From Leidyana gryllorum EB-2025a (taxonomy: Eukaryota > Apicomplexa), in the NCBI GenBank assembly GCA_048772705.1, contig JBLWGC010000072.1, positions 1 through 48,512 on the forward strand: a stretch of 48,512 nucleotides of DNA, written 5' to 3'. Every line of letters starts with the position of its first letter. The first letter of the stretch is position 1. Positions 24,201-32,114 of this stretch are shown piece after piece. The translations under genes and the position numbers were made by a program. The notes under the pieces are model-generated. The model made no database searches, was not told the origin of the DNA, and worked only from the letters and a program-made list of their open reading frames with translations.

Positions 24201-24964
24201 AAGGGGTGGCGATCCTTCCTAGTGACGTCGTTTAATTTACGATAGTCAATACAAAAGCGTATTGATCCATCTTTCTTTGGCACTAGTGTCACCGGGCTGG
24301 CCCACGCCGATGAACATGGCCGTATTGCTCCTTGTTTGAGCATGCTCTCGACTTGTGTCTTTATGACTTCCCTTTCCGCTGGGCTGGTGCGTCGCAGTGG
24401 TATTCGTACAGGTGCTGCGAGTCCTGTATCGATTTCGTGCTCCCAACCGACGGCCCGACCAAAGGGTCGTTCATCCGTAATAAAGTAATCCGGTTTGCAT
24501 AGGGCTTCAATTATAGCCTTTTGCTTTGCCGGTAAGTTCGGTGGGAACCGGATGGTGACACTTAACCCAGGTTCAACTTGGTCAACCATCAATACCTCGT
24601 ATTTTCCTTGAAGTCGTACGAGTCCCCTTTTGACGTCGGGTACTACATCGTACTTCTTCAGGAAATCGCAACCCAGAATCACATCGGCACCAGTATTTGC
24701 CAAGATGTGGAATTCTGCTTTTCCTTCAAGTCCGCCTATCTTGAAAGGAACTTCTACCAGCTGGGTAACCTGGCAGGTACGGTCTTTCACCGCCAAACCG
24801 ACAGTAAATGGTTTACAGGCGCGCCTCTTTAGTTTCAATCGGTTTGCTAGATCCTCATTGATGTATGAGTCTGAAGCCCCCGAATCCACTAACGCCTTTA
24901 CCACTTCACTCTGAGTCGGATGACTTAGTGAAAATGCAACCGTTGCGACTCCTGAGCCGGCCAC
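21269..24964 (-). CDS. pol: Ty3/gypsy Pol polyprotein
   Basis: 1231 codons. In order: aspartic protease (DSGA, residues 27-30); reverse transcriptase (about 190-390, active-site YLDD at 337-340); RNase H (about 480-600, with VDCDAS and SDHESL); integrase zinc-binding region (about 680-720), then core with D747, D806 (SDNGPS) and E842 (AERF); a P/S-rich linker; and a chromodomain-like C terminus (about 1150-1198, YQVKWQG and TWVPRERL). Known role of such Pol proteins: copying and inserting the element, with the chromodomain often steering insertion to chromatin marks. It lies just beyond gag in another frame; Ty3-type elements commonly express pol by frameshifting. Confidence 0.93.
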   Translation of the reverse strand: MAGSGVATVAFSLSHPTQSEVVKALVDSGASDSYINEDLANRLKLKRRACKPFTVGLAVKDRTCQVTQLVEVPFKIGGLEGKAEFHILANTGADVILGCDFLKKYDVVPDVKRGLVRLQGKYEVLMVDQVEPGLSVTIRFPPNLPAKQKAIIEALCKPDYFITDERPFGRAVGWEHEIDTGLAAPVRIPLRRTSPAEREVIKTQVESMLKQGAIRPCSSAWASPVTLVPKKDGSIRFCIDYRKLNDVTRKDRHPLPRIDDLLSVFRGAKYFSSLDAAAGYWQIPMAEQDIHKTSFICAEGQFEWLVMPFGLCNAPATYQRMMQKVLGPMLFDFVVCYLDDILIYSKTFEDHVRHLREVFETCHGAGLLLKPAKCEFLKSEIEFLGHIVTAGGVRTDPKKLEKVNKFPRPKDSKEVRAFLGLSGYYRRFIKGHAEISAPLTDLPKKGAFNWTPECENAFNTLKKALVSGDVVLAYPDFSREFIVDCDASEIGMAAVLSQDFGDGRGDRPIVFESRKFSPAESRWHIREKEALAIKEALQKFRTYILGSKFYVRSDHESLQWLFKARTGRLQRWALALAEFTPFEIRHRSGKSHSNVDAFTRTFADSECMEDHMIYAILPTKLELPSEAELYHEQQDEGISNNFTKSKGVYVVDGLIGVDDGFRWRPWLPEKLWERVVRTIHESPVGAHFGPNRIRHMVAQIYVSSLTIPKIRQILEKCVLCQRRKPQQPHGPMKSEVPTEPWGTVAMDFCGPYPESNGYKYVLVFVDQFTKWVELVPTRNQEAITVINAFNKHIICNHGCPRRLLSDNGPSFRAKLVDHLCSHFGIKKIFSTAYYPQGDGYAERFMRTLNKSLATLTGFTANNWDSYLPGIQFGYNITDHRALGMSPFVLNRGRQPHLPGGGERNTRPHTTGEQYAKELRQIIDDATHRARQSLEKYYEKMKSQYDKSAREKNVNVGQWVLVRLSDYELTDFPSRKLSPKWSAPKKVVETSKDGSWCRVEGSQSAFDRVNVNRVLPVGVDTWIQPKEDRTCKIPTSTEATTQRRRESVSSEGSGISICVPVGPVTSTSATRQPEGEMSQGTPFPAETPEILLPTTIEEMPPAEATAPRIRSPPRAVSLDEDDDAPLVSSRPPIVPEATLRPPARAEAESSVPQKIVKFRQRDEHYQVKWQGRTWKDLTWVPRERLHAYPELLREYEEKWHAARAARGTRTRRRHRPLTQVVYLPNKRQRLFS

Positions 24965-24969
24965 TGCGA

Positions 24970-26193
24970 TTAGCCTTGGCTCTCTGGATTGGAGTTGGGC
25001 CGAAAAGGGGTCCTCTTGCGGTTGCCACCTTTCTTGATAGGCCTTTCCTCAGCTGCCTTTTTGCGGCATACACTTTCAAAGTGATTATTGCCTTGGCAAA
25101 AGTGGCATTGTTTACCACGTGCTGGGCACTCCTTTCCTTGGCATCTTGTACCACACCGCGAACACCTCCCATCTGACAAGTTGGTGTCTTTGCCTTGCCG
25201 ACTTCTGGGGGCCACCTTGGTAAACTGGCGAACATTGTTTACAGGCCTGGCTTGCTCGAGTACTTGGCATAACACTCGGCATAGCCTATCCGTAGAGTCC
25301 GTAGCTTCGTGACCTTGCCCTTTTGCGAGGGTCGGAACACTAGGCCTTACTTCCTCCGTTTGCTCATGGCCTCTCGCCGTATGGTCGGTACCTCCCATGG
25401 TGGGCATGTAAGCAAGTACCCCTTCTTCTGGCGATTTCTCCGGAGCGAAGTCCATCAAGTAAGTAAGTGGATCTTCCTTTTCATTGGCCGATCTGTGTTG
25501 GCGACTTAGTATAATTCTGATCGGTTCCGGGAAAGCCATCATGAAGGGTTCCACCAATTGTCGTCGAGTCCATGCTGGAACACCCCGTATTTCCGCAGCT
25601 CGGTTGTAAAGCACCATGTACCGATCCAACTGTTCCATGACATCAACACGATTGTCACCTTTGACAGTATGGATTTTCCCCAGGAAGTACCCCAATGGCT
25701 CAACGGGTCCGTGCTCTTCAAGTACCGCTTTACGTAACTCCGCATATGTTGGCTGATCGGAGTACTTAGTCTTTATGGCGACTGGCACTTTTTCACATGC
25801 CGCGAAGGCTGCTATTTCTAGTCCTTCCGGAACCCCGCTGGCCTTGATTCGTTGCTCGAAGTCTACGAACCATTGGTCGATTGAGCCTGGTCTACTCAAC
25901 GACAACATGGGGAGGTCATTATACTTGACCGTAGGGAGCCTCCTGGTTTCTTGGCGTTCTGTACGGTCTGGGCGTTCCGTACGAGCGAGCATAGCAACCT
26001 CTGTATGTTGCTGGAGGCGCTGAGTATACTCGCGGCGCTCTGTTTCCAACCGCTCCATAACCAATTGCTGCGAGCGCACCATTTCCATCATGAGTGTCAT
26101 CATGTGGCGGGCGTCGATGGGGGTTTCCGCAGGCTGTTCCGTATTGCGGGGAGAAGCGGTATGCGAAGTGGCTTGCTCTTGATTGGCGGACAT
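24970..26193 (-). CDS. gag: Ty3/gypsy Gag
   Basis: 407 codons. Glu/Gln-rich coiled N-terminal part with many Met (about 25-75), capsid-like middle (SRPGSIDQWFVDFEQRI onwards, about 95-240), and a Cys-rich tail (344-376) ending in a CX2CX4HX4C zinc knuckle (CHFCQGNNHFESVC), followed by a basic stretch. Gag packages the element RNA into particles. Assigned from its position before pol and the zinc knuckle. Confidence 0.88.
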   Translation of the reverse strand: MSANQEQATSHTASPRNTEQPAETPIDARHMMTLMMEMVRSQQLVMERLETERREYTQRLQQHTEVAMLARTERPDRTERQETRRLPTVKYNDLPMLSLSRPGSIDQWFVDFEQRIKASGVPEGLEIAAFAACEKVPVAIKTKYSDQPTYAELRKAVLEEHGPVEPLGYFLGKIHTVKGDNRVDVMEQLDRYMVLYNRAAEIRGVPAWTRRQLVEPFMMAFPEPIRIILSRQHRSANEKEDPLTYLMDFAPEKSPEEGVLAYMPTMGGTDHTARGHEQTEEVRPSVPTLAKGQGHEATDSTDRLCRVLCQVLEQARPVNNVRQFTKVAPRSRQGKDTNLSDGRCSRCGTRCQGKECPARGKQCHFCQGNNHFESVCRKKAAEERPIKKGGNRKRTPFRPNSNPESQG

Positions 26194-27311
26194 GTTTACT
26201 TAGTAAGTAAAGAAGTAACTTCCCAACGAATGCTTAAGCAGTAGTGAATGCTCAACAACGAATGCTTAGTGAATTGCAGTTGAATTCTTTTTATTCATAC
26301 TGCTTTGTGTGCGTGTCTCTCCGAGACAGCAACATTGGCGCCTCTTGCGAGTGCTGCCTTTGTAGACGTTTTAGTAACCGTAGACGACGCTTCACGTCAG
26401 CACTTGAGTCGTTTTTCATTGGGCGAGGACTTATGTCCTTACTTACATAACACCGACACAGATGTTACCCGTATAACGACTTTACTTCCTGCTGAGACGC
26501 GTAGTGCGCCGGTGGTTCCCATTAGACCACCCTTGACAGTTGCTAGAGCTCGCCGGTTCCGGAGTTGGCGCTCCTTCACCGGTTTCCCACTGGTGCACCC
26601 AGGATGCCCTAGCCCTTCCAAGTTCACCTTTCTGGATGTTCGGCGGCTACAGAAGCACACACCTACTTGCCGCTAAGCAGGTACCGGTCGGTACACATAC
26701 ACTTAGAGGCCCCAGTCCGGATTCCAAGAGGAACTAGGCTCCCTCTCAAGTTGAGCCAAACTAGCATACTGCGCGTTGCCAAACCCTTCGATTCCCAGCG
26801 AAGAAAAGGGGTTTGTTACAACGACTCCCCGGCTCGCCGGGTTGACTGATCGCACTGTAGGTTCTCTACAGCCAGCCTTTTAACAGATTTCGGACTTAAG
26901 TCCCCGCGACTCTGCGTACGTTCGATGTTCGCTACTAGGCCTGCCTGCCTTTCACTGAACACTCGCTGTCCTTAAAGGTACAGCTATGAGCCGAGGCTTT
27001 TAGTCCTACAGCCACATGTCGACTCCTGCTCCGGCTTATGCCCGGACGTCCCCCCTCCTTCTGGGAACTGGTGCTCCGTCACCTGACCATTTCATGTTTG
27101 AACTTAGAACAAAATGAAGGTAACTTAGCCTAAACCAGCTTTCCGAACCCCAGGGTGATGGGTTTTCGACTTAGCAGGATTCGCGATCCGCTCGCCTGGC
27201 GGCTTGCGCGACTTAGCGGATTTTCGTTGGCCGTCCCGGCGCCTCTTCCGTGACGATCCCACGATCCTCTCCGTGTGGCTGCTTGTGTGGCGATTTCTGC
27301 ACAAGATGGCG
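26194..27311 (-). other. Retrotransposon leader region
   Basis: 1.1 kb between the primer site and gag. I see no tRNA copy and no convincing frame in the element's sense; probably untranslated leader and packaging sequence. Confidence 0.55.
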
Positions 27312-27324
27312 GGCCGAGGCACCA
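27312..27324 (-). other. Primer-binding site matching tRNA-Phe
   Basis: Plus strand reads ggccgaggcacca, which equals the last 10 nt of the tRNA-Phe gene at 31513-31585 plus the added CCA. The site lies 2 nt inside the 5' LTR, where first-strand synthesis is primed. Confidence 0.85.
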
Positions 27325-27326
27325 CG

Positions 27327-27928
27327 TGTTGTAACCCCAAGTCGCTACTCAAGGGGAACGAGGCCCAGTTCTCATCTCTGCATACTTTCGACCACAAGTC
27401 AGACTTAGAACCCAGTTAGTATTTTTGCCGACAAGTCTACCACGAATATGTCGCACACGACGTTGCAAAACAAGAACTACGACTTGTTGTACCAAGTGCA
27501 AAAGTTATCTTAGGCCGCCTCTTGCCTAGTCCAACTCTGACTTAGCCAACTTTGCTTGCGTGTGTCTCTCGCTCTGGTGTCTCTCTCACTCCACCCATGT
27601 GCCAGTCGCTCGCACTCTTGCGGAGCCTCGCGCTGGACACACACGGTAGTTCTCCCCGACACCACACTCTGATCATTCATGTGAGTGTCTGCACAGTTAC
27701 ACTGTTGCAGAGAGCTCAGACCACTAGGGTGCATTTGCCTTTACGCTTTAGTAGTGGTTGCTTTACGTTCGTTAATAATGCCTTTTCACCATCTTATACA
27801 TGCCCCTATATAAGTGCCAAATATGTAGGGAAGTATCCAGATGGATGTTAATTCGATTGGAAATTTCACCAAGTCGAATTTGGCCACCCGATAGGAAGTT
27901 GACCATCAGGCAAACACGAACTACAACA
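27327..27928 (-). repeat. 5' LTR
   Basis: About 602 bp with TGTTGTA/TACAACA ends; carries the promoter in the element's sense. Confidence 0.92.
27805..27815 (-). promoter_or_regulatory. TATA box of the LTR
   Basis: Minus strand cttatatagg about 115 bp into the LTR; the same motif is kept in the 3' LTR and the solo LTR. Likely Pol II promoter core. Confidence 0.5.
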
Positions 27929-27975
27929 GATTCGAATCTGCATTTGTATGTCCGGTTGCATGCACCCAAGTATTC

Positions 27976-28045
27976 GGCTGTTGCTCTGCTGGTATAATCC
28001 TTCCTCAGAGTGGAAGGAGTCCTGGGTTCGATTCCAGAACAGCCC
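27976..28045 (+). pseudogene. tRNA-Pro-derived copy with AGA loop
   Basis: Acceptor ggctgtt/aacagcc is kept; the D arm is disrupted (gctctgctggtata) and the loop is tc-AGA-gt with T33 lost. A near-identical copy is at 36928. Confidence 0.65.
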
Positions 28046-28186
28046 TATTGGTCGTCGTTTGACTTAACCGGACATGTTGCCCTCAGAACCAACACAGCCA
28101 CCTCGTTAGCCCGCTTCGATAGGGCAGTCAGGGCAACTAACATCTCGAGGATCACATTTCGGCTACCTCTTCCATGTTGCAGACTG

Positions 28187-28258
28187 AGCATTGTAGCTCA
28201 GTGGAAGAGTGTTAGGCTCATAACGCAAAGGTCCGTCGATCGAAACGACGCACTGCTA
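28187..28258 (+). pseudogene. Initiator-type tRNA-Met with broken anticodon stem
   Basis: Same ttagg/cgcaa stem as 6187, plus one acceptor mismatch (agcattg). Confidence 0.62.
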
Positions 28259-28307
28259 AGTGTGCGCAGAAGGGAACAGTTGCAGGATAGATTGGCTCGT
28301 TAAGCCA

Positions 28308-28352
28308 AGCCTTCTGCCCGAATCGAACTGGCGACCTTTCACTTACTAAGCG
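28308..28352 (-). pseudogene. tRNA-Thr(AGT), 3' half, at inversion breakpoint
   Basis: Contains 3' acceptor, T arm and the AGT loop up to aagcg, then switches to inverted LTR sequence. The matching 5' half lies at 36215-36240. Confidence 0.85.
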
Positions 28353-28586
28353 CGAGCAAAGTTGGCTAAGTCAGAGTTGGACTAGGCAAGAGGCGGCCTA
28401 AGATAACTTTTGCACTTGGTACAACAAGTCGTAGTTCTTGTTTTGCGCCGTCGTGTGCGACATATTCGTGGTAGACTTGTCGGCAAAAATACTAACTGGG
28501 TTCTAAGTCTGACTGGTGGTCGAAAGTATGCAGAGATGAGAACTGGGCCTCGTTCCCCCCTTGAGTAGCGACTTGGGGTTACAACA
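28353..28586. repeat. Solo LTR part, inverted
   Basis: Matches the first ~230 bp of the 20631/27327 LTR sequence, in opposite orientation. Its outer end ggttacaaca is followed by tattc, the reverse complement of the gaata found beside the other part at 36608. Fossil repeat without coding content. Confidence 0.88.
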
Positions 28587-28712
28587 TATTCCACGAGTAA
28601 ATTCCGTCCCACCCGAAGTTGAGGAGTGGACTTCTTGCAACGCAGTTCGTCTGACGCTCCTGTTCCATCCCATCCTGATCGATGCTTCGCCACCTCTACA
28701 GCCTCGCTCAAA

Positions 28713-28784
28713 GACCGAGTCGTCTAGTGGTTAGGACAGCACGTTGTGGCCGTGCAAACCCAGGCTCGATTCCTGGCTCGGACA
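28713..28784 (+). tRNA. tRNA-His-GTG: tRNA-His(GTG)
   Basis: Best His copy: stem gcacg/cgtgc with loop tt-GTG-gc, T arm ccaggctcgattcctgg, acceptor gaccgag/ctcggac (one mismatch). The 126 bp before it (28587-28712) holds only a scrap of a Tyr 3' end. Confidence 0.87.
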
Positions 28785-28877
28785 ACCAATCTAAAGTGCA
28801 TTGCAATTCCCCTCCAAACCTCTCAGATCCTTATCGAGACTGAGAGACCAGTCAGAAAAGCTTAAGTGCGTGAGCAA

Positions 28878-28948
28878 AGCCTTCTGCCGGAATCGAACCG
28901 GCGACCTTTCGCTTACAAAGCGAATGCTCTGTCACCAGCTAAGAAGGC
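28878..28948 (-). tRNA. tRNA-Thr-TGT: tRNA-Thr(TGT)
   Basis: Loop tt-TGT-aa, acceptor and T arm intact; D loop altered and one base short (gctggtgacag). Confidence 0.77.
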
Positions 28949-29049
28949 AATGTTAACGGAAGTTACTGAAGCTCATTGTTCCACCGGTCGAACGGATCTA
29001 GGGCTCCACCCAACGGCAAATAGGGTGTAACTCAGTTTAGAGCTTCGTT

Positions 29050-29122
29050 GCCGCCCTGGCTCAGTCCGTAGAGCGCAAGACTTTCAATCTTGCAGTCGCG
29101 GGTTCGGGCTCCGCGGGCGGTG
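29050..29122 (+). tRNA. Lys-type tRNA with TTC (Glu) anticodon
   Basis: Acceptor gccgccc/gggcggt and stem caaga/tcttg are intact Lys, but the loop is ct-TTC-aa. D loop agtccgta and T loop ttcgggc (A58 lost) suggest relaxed constraint. Confidence 0.65.
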
Positions 29123-29171
29123 CAAATCAATGTCTCTGGAAGCCGTTACCAACAACCACACTCTGCTGGAT

Positions 29172-29244
29172 TTCCACTCCCGGGACTTGAACCCGGATCG
29201 TGCGGGTGAAAGCCGCATATCCTAGCCACTTAGACTACAGTGGA
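29172..29244 (-). tRNA. tRNA-Glu-TTC: tRNA-Glu(TTC)
   Basis: Loop ct-TTC-ac; one mismatch at the acceptor/T-stem junction (cgggagtgga). Confidence 0.85.
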
Positions 29245-29424
29245 CGAGTGGTTGAGTTGGGGCTTCGGCCGAGAGCCGTACCGTCTTGGAAATAATGGTA
29301 TGTCGGCGTGATCAAGTGAGTGGATCTCTGATACAGATTCGGACTTAGTAACCAATTCCATTTGTATTGATCGTGGAATCTTGGGCCTTCGCCGGGCCTT
29401 CACCGGGTACAGGGCGAGCTTCCT

Positions 29425-29491
29425 TGCCGCCCCAACTCCGTCGGTGGAGCGCAAGACTTTTGATGGGAGAACCGCGGGTTCGGGGGGCGCG
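29425..29491 (+). pseudogene. tRNA-Lys relic
   Basis: Starts gccgccccaactccgtcggtggagc, TTT loop, 3' stem tggga unpaired. Confidence 0.5.
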
Positions 29492-29547
29492 AGGAGTGCT
29501 GAATTGTATGCGAAGCCACTGGCCGCAAAATGCCGAGTTCGACAGGT

Positions 29548-29629
29548 GGCAACTTGCCCGAGTGGTTAGGGGGGTAGACTCGAAATCTATTGGGCCTGGT
29601 CCGCGCTGGTTCAAATCCAGCAGTTGTCG
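29548..29629 (+). tRNA. tRNA-Ser-CGA: tRNA-Ser(CGA)
   Basis: Ser(AGA)-type body with loop ct-CGA-aa; stem gtaga/tctat retains G-U pairing; D loop one base changed. Confidence 0.85.
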
Positions 29630-29693
29630 TGCGATGTGGTGGAAATGATGCAATTCCCAGCATCAAAAACTCATATGGGTCGAGACAGGGAAT

Positions 29694-29765
29694 GCCTCCT
29701 TAGCTTAGGGGCAGAGCATTCGCTTTGTAAGCGAAAGGTCGCTGGTTCGATTCGGGCAGAAGGCT
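29694..29765 (+). tRNA. tRNA-Thr-TGT: tRNA-Thr(TGT)
   Basis: Loop tt-TGT-aa; one acceptor mismatch (gcctcct/agaaggc), T arm gctggttcgattcgg. Confidence 0.8.
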
Positions 29766-29796
29766 TCAGTCATTAGCCTAAACATGGTTGCGATCA

Positions 29797-29845
29797 TCCG
29801 CATTTTCGGACGGCGACTTGCACACAGCACTCGGCCATCTTGCCG
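29797..29845 (-). pseudogene. tRNA-Leu relic with D-arm deletion
   Basis: Inverted duplicate of the relic at 16209. Confidence 0.52.
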
Positions 29846-29923
29846 AAGTGTTACCCGTTTCCTGTCCGTGAAATCTCAAAATGCGAGGAGTTCTGGGGTT
29901 GGAGGCCGGCGTGTTTACTAGCG

Positions 29924-29995
29924 TCCGAGATAGTATAGTGGTTAGTATTTCCGCCTGTCACGCGGAAGACCCGGGTTCGATTCCCGGTCTCGGAG
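29924..29995 (+). tRNA. tRNA-Asp-GTC: tRNA-Asp(GTC)
   Basis: No mismatch in any stem. Confidence 0.92.
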
Positions 29996-30111
29996 CAGTT
30001 CCAGCCTTCACAACTGGTGCAACTCAGATTTTGTCTCAGCTGGTCTGGACTTCATTCGGGATTGTACGAGTGGGAGCCGCGTATAGTAGCCGACCTTGGA
30101 GAGACGTGGCA

Positions 30112-30178
30112 TTGAACCCAGGACTTCTTCCAGCCGAAGAAAGAATCATATAACTAGACCAAACAGCCCCCTGTGGGT
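30112..30178 (-). pseudogene. tRNA-Pro(CGG), 3' end lost
   Basis: 5' acceptor ggctgtt and CGG triplet present; anticodon stem and T arm disrupted. Confidence 0.6.
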
Positions 30179-30194
30179 GCCTCAGGGCTAAGTT

Positions 30195-30266
30195 GCCTTC
30201 TTAGCTTAGGGGCAGAGCGTTCGCTTCGTAAGCGAGAAGTCGCCGGTTCGATTCCGGCAGAAGGCT
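30195..30266 (+). tRNA. tRNA-Thr-CGT: tRNA-Thr(CGT)
   Basis: Perfect copy of the CGT gene. Confidence 0.9.
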
Positions 30267-30332
30267 TTGATGCATCGATAGGCTTATAAGGAATGGCTGT
30301 CACCACGTACAAGATTCACAAGATTGTGTTCT

Positions 30333-30403
30333 GCATCTGTGGTCTAGTGGAAGAGTCGCTCGCTGCCATCGAGATAACCCGTGTGGGATTCCCGACGGAT
30401 GCA
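30333..30403 (+). pseudogene. tRNA-Gly(GCC) relic
   Basis: As 5220: GCC loop present, T loop missing. Confidence 0.6.
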
Positions 30404-30447
30404 AAATGATAGCATGATGAGTTTGTCGGCGGTTCCGATTCCGACCG

Positions 30448-30520
30448 TGGGAGTGGAGAGGATCGAACTCTCGACTTCAAGATTATGAGACCTACGCGCT
30501 ACCGACTGCGCTACACTCCC
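30448..30520 (-). tRNA. tRNA-Met-CAT: Elongator tRNA-Met(CAT)
   Basis: Identical to 5334 except one stem base (tcttg). Confidence 0.87.
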
Positions 30521-30536
30521 TAGTGAGACTTCACTG

Positions 30537-30609
30537 GGTCTTGTAGCTCAGTCGGCAGAGCGTGTGGCTGTTAACCACAAAGTCGCAGGTTCGAAACCTG
30601 CCAGGACCG
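30537..30609 (+). tRNA. tRNA-Asn-GTT: tRNA-Asn(GTT)
   Basis: Reference Asn copy: acceptor ggtcttg/caggacc, stem tgtgg/ccaca with loop ct-GTT-aa, T arm gcaggttcgaaacctgc, discriminator G. Confidence 0.92.
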
Positions 30610-30637
30610 GGTGCTGCGGCACCGTACTCTCTAGACG

Positions 30638-30699
30638 GCACTTGTGCTCTTGGACCCTTCCAAGGTCGTAAATATGTATTTAAATACCGGCAATTGCAG
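30638..30699 (+). pseudogene. tRNA-Gly(TCC) relic
   Basis: gcacttgtgctc joins the anticodon arm gacccttccaaggtc without a D arm; T arm replaced by AT-rich sequence. Confidence 0.55.
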
Positions 30700-30710
30700 A
30701 CTACGAAGTT

Positions 30711-30783
30711 TGGACGACCTGGGCATCGATCCCAGTACCTCTCGCATGCTAAGCGAGCGCTCTACCATTTGAGCTAGTCGCCC
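30711..30783 (-). tRNA. tRNA-Ala-AGC: tRNA-Ala(AGC)
   Basis: Perfect copy. Confidence 0.91.
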
Positions 30784-30871
30784 GTTGTGCAGACCCCATC
30801 GCATTTTTTTGTTCTCAACACCGTATGACCACTCTCTCGACTGTATTCAGCGGGTTTCACGACCGAGAGGC

Positions 30872-30943
30872 GGCTGATTGGTCTAGTGGTATGATTCTTC
30901 CTTTGGGTGGAAGGAGTCGTGGCTTCGATTCCCAGAACAGCCC
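30872..30943 (+). tRNA. tRNA-Pro-TGG: tRNA-Pro(TGG)
   Basis: Loop tt-TGG-gt in stem cttcc/ggaag; one acceptor base (ggctgat) and one T-stem base (gtggc) changed, both shared with the copy at 11512. Confidence 0.7.
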
Positions 30944-30981
30944 GTCTGATAGTTGTTGACGCAACAGGCTGCAATTCGCCC

Positions 30982-31054
30982 AGACGCTACTGGGACTCGA
31001 ACCCAGAATCCCCGGTTCCGTAGACCGATGCCATATCCATTAGGCCATAGCGCC
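30982..31054 (-). tRNA. tRNA-Arg-ACG: tRNA-Arg(ACG)
   Basis: Perfect copy. Confidence 0.9.
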
Positions 31055-31175
31055 GACTAGCGGAGCCGTCAAATGGGAGTGTGTAGCGATCGAGACAGGA
31101 CATGGGCAGCTACGCCCGATGGTGGGTCTGGGCAGACTTCACCCACATCTCCCGTTCGAGACATCGGGGACATAC

Positions 31176-31248
31176 TATCCAAGCCAGGATTCGGGCCTGG
31201 GTATGCACGGCCACAACTTGCTGTTGTAAGCACCTAGACGACCCGGAC
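31176..31248 (-). tRNA. tRNA-His-GTG: tRNA-His(GTG)
   Basis: Acceptor gtccggg/cttggat uses G-U pairs; D loop one base longer than in 28713. Same as 39330. Confidence 0.72.
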
Positions 31249-31305
31249 AATCTTCAAGTGAGGCTGGTGGGTACCAAAGCCATCATTTCCACCACAGAAT
31301 TCAAC

Positions 31306-31424
31306 TGGGCCTGGGCCGCGCTGGTGCAGATCCAGCAGTTGTCGTGCGATGTGATTGGAGGGGTCAGACACCAACTTACGCATGAATTCCAATCTACCCC
31401 CCTTCCCCACTCGGGCAAGTTGGC
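31306..31424. pseudogene. Two tRNA-Ser fragments
   Basis: A plus-strand Ser 3' third (31306-31344, ending agttgtcg) is followed by a minus-strand Ser 5' third (31391-31424). The Ser+ and Gly- pair that would normally lie here has been lost between them. Confidence 0.55.
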
Positions 31425-31512
31425 TACTGTCGATTTCGCCATGCGGCGAGGAGTGGCCCCACATACCGCCGCGGTGAGTGCTTATTTTCATCGCCTTCCG
31501 TGACTACCTACC

Positions 31513-31585
31513 GCCTCGGTAGCTCAGTTGGGAGAGCGCCAGACTGAAGATCTGGAAGTCCCGTGTTCGATCCACGGCCGAGGCA
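31513..31585 (+). tRNA. tRNA-Phe-GAA: tRNA-Phe(GAA)
   Basis: Acceptor gcctcgg/ccgaggc, D arm gctcagttgggagagc, stem ccaga/tctgg with loop ct-GAA-ga, T arm ccgtgttcgatccacgg, discriminator A. Its 3' end plus CCA is what the retrotransposon primer site at 27312 matches. Confidence 0.93.
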
Positions 31586-31642
31586 GAGACGTTGTGACGT
31601 TTGGTGTCACTATCTCAAGTGTCCTCAGCGGTTTGCACGACC

Positions 31643-31714
31643 GGCTGTTTGGTCTTGTGGTATGATTCTTCTTTCGGGTGGAAGAAGGCCCGTGTTCGAT
31701 TCCCAGAAGAGCCC
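31643..31714 (+). tRNA. tRNA-Pro-CGG: tRNA-Pro(CGG), weakened
   Basis: Shares cttct stem and aagagcc end with 18843; T stem ccgtgttcgattccca. Confidence 0.5.
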
Positions 31715-31851
31715 GTCTGATAGTTGTTGACTGAATGCCACGTCTCTCCAAGGTCGGCTACCATACGCGGCTCCCACTCGTATAATCCCGGATGAGTCCA
31801 GACCAGCTGAGACAAAATCTGAGTTGCAGCAGTTGTGAGGGGCTGCAACTG

Positions 31852-31923
31852 CTCCGAGACCGGGAATCGAACCCGGGTCTTCCGCGTGACAGGCGGAAAT
31901 ACTAACCACTATACTATCTCGGA
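31852..31923 (-). tRNA. tRNA-Asp-GTC: tRNA-Asp(GTC)
   Basis: Perfect copy. Confidence 0.92.
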
Positions 31924-32014
31924 CGCTCTGAACACGCCGGCCTCCAATCCCAGAAGTCTTTCTATTTTGGCTCACGGACAAAAAACGCGTGGAGCGATGA
32001 ACCAACAACACTGT

Positions 32015-32072
32015 GGCAAGATGGCCGAGTTGTCTAAGGCCCTGTGCTCAGACCGCAGTCCGAAAGGGCGAG
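32015..32072 (+). pseudogene. tRNA-Leu(CAG), 3' end replaced
   Basis: Third copy of the Leu stump that precedes Tyr. Confidence 0.62.
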
Positions 32073-32114
32073 GATCTGGGGTTGAGCCTTTTTAACCCCG
32101 GAGCAGTTGGACGG

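Larger units (their letters stand above)
20631..27928 (-). mobile_element. Ty3/gypsy LTR retrotransposon with chromodomain
   Basis: A 7.3 kb element lying on the minus strand and looking whole. Order in its own sense: 5' LTR (27327-27928), primer site, leader, gag, pol (protease, RT, RNase H, integrase, chromodomain), polypurine tract, 3' LTR (20631-21231). Both long frames are open. The two LTRs differ at fewer than about ten positions in 600, so the copy is young. The usual 5-bp target duplication is not seen: flanks are ccaat on the left and gattc on the right, so ends may come from different insertions or have been rearranged. Confidence 0.93.

Noticed and set aside
26244-26849. Plus-strand open frames in the retrotransposon leader
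   Set aside because: They run against the element's sense, have no recognisable domain, and lie in what is probably untranslated leader.
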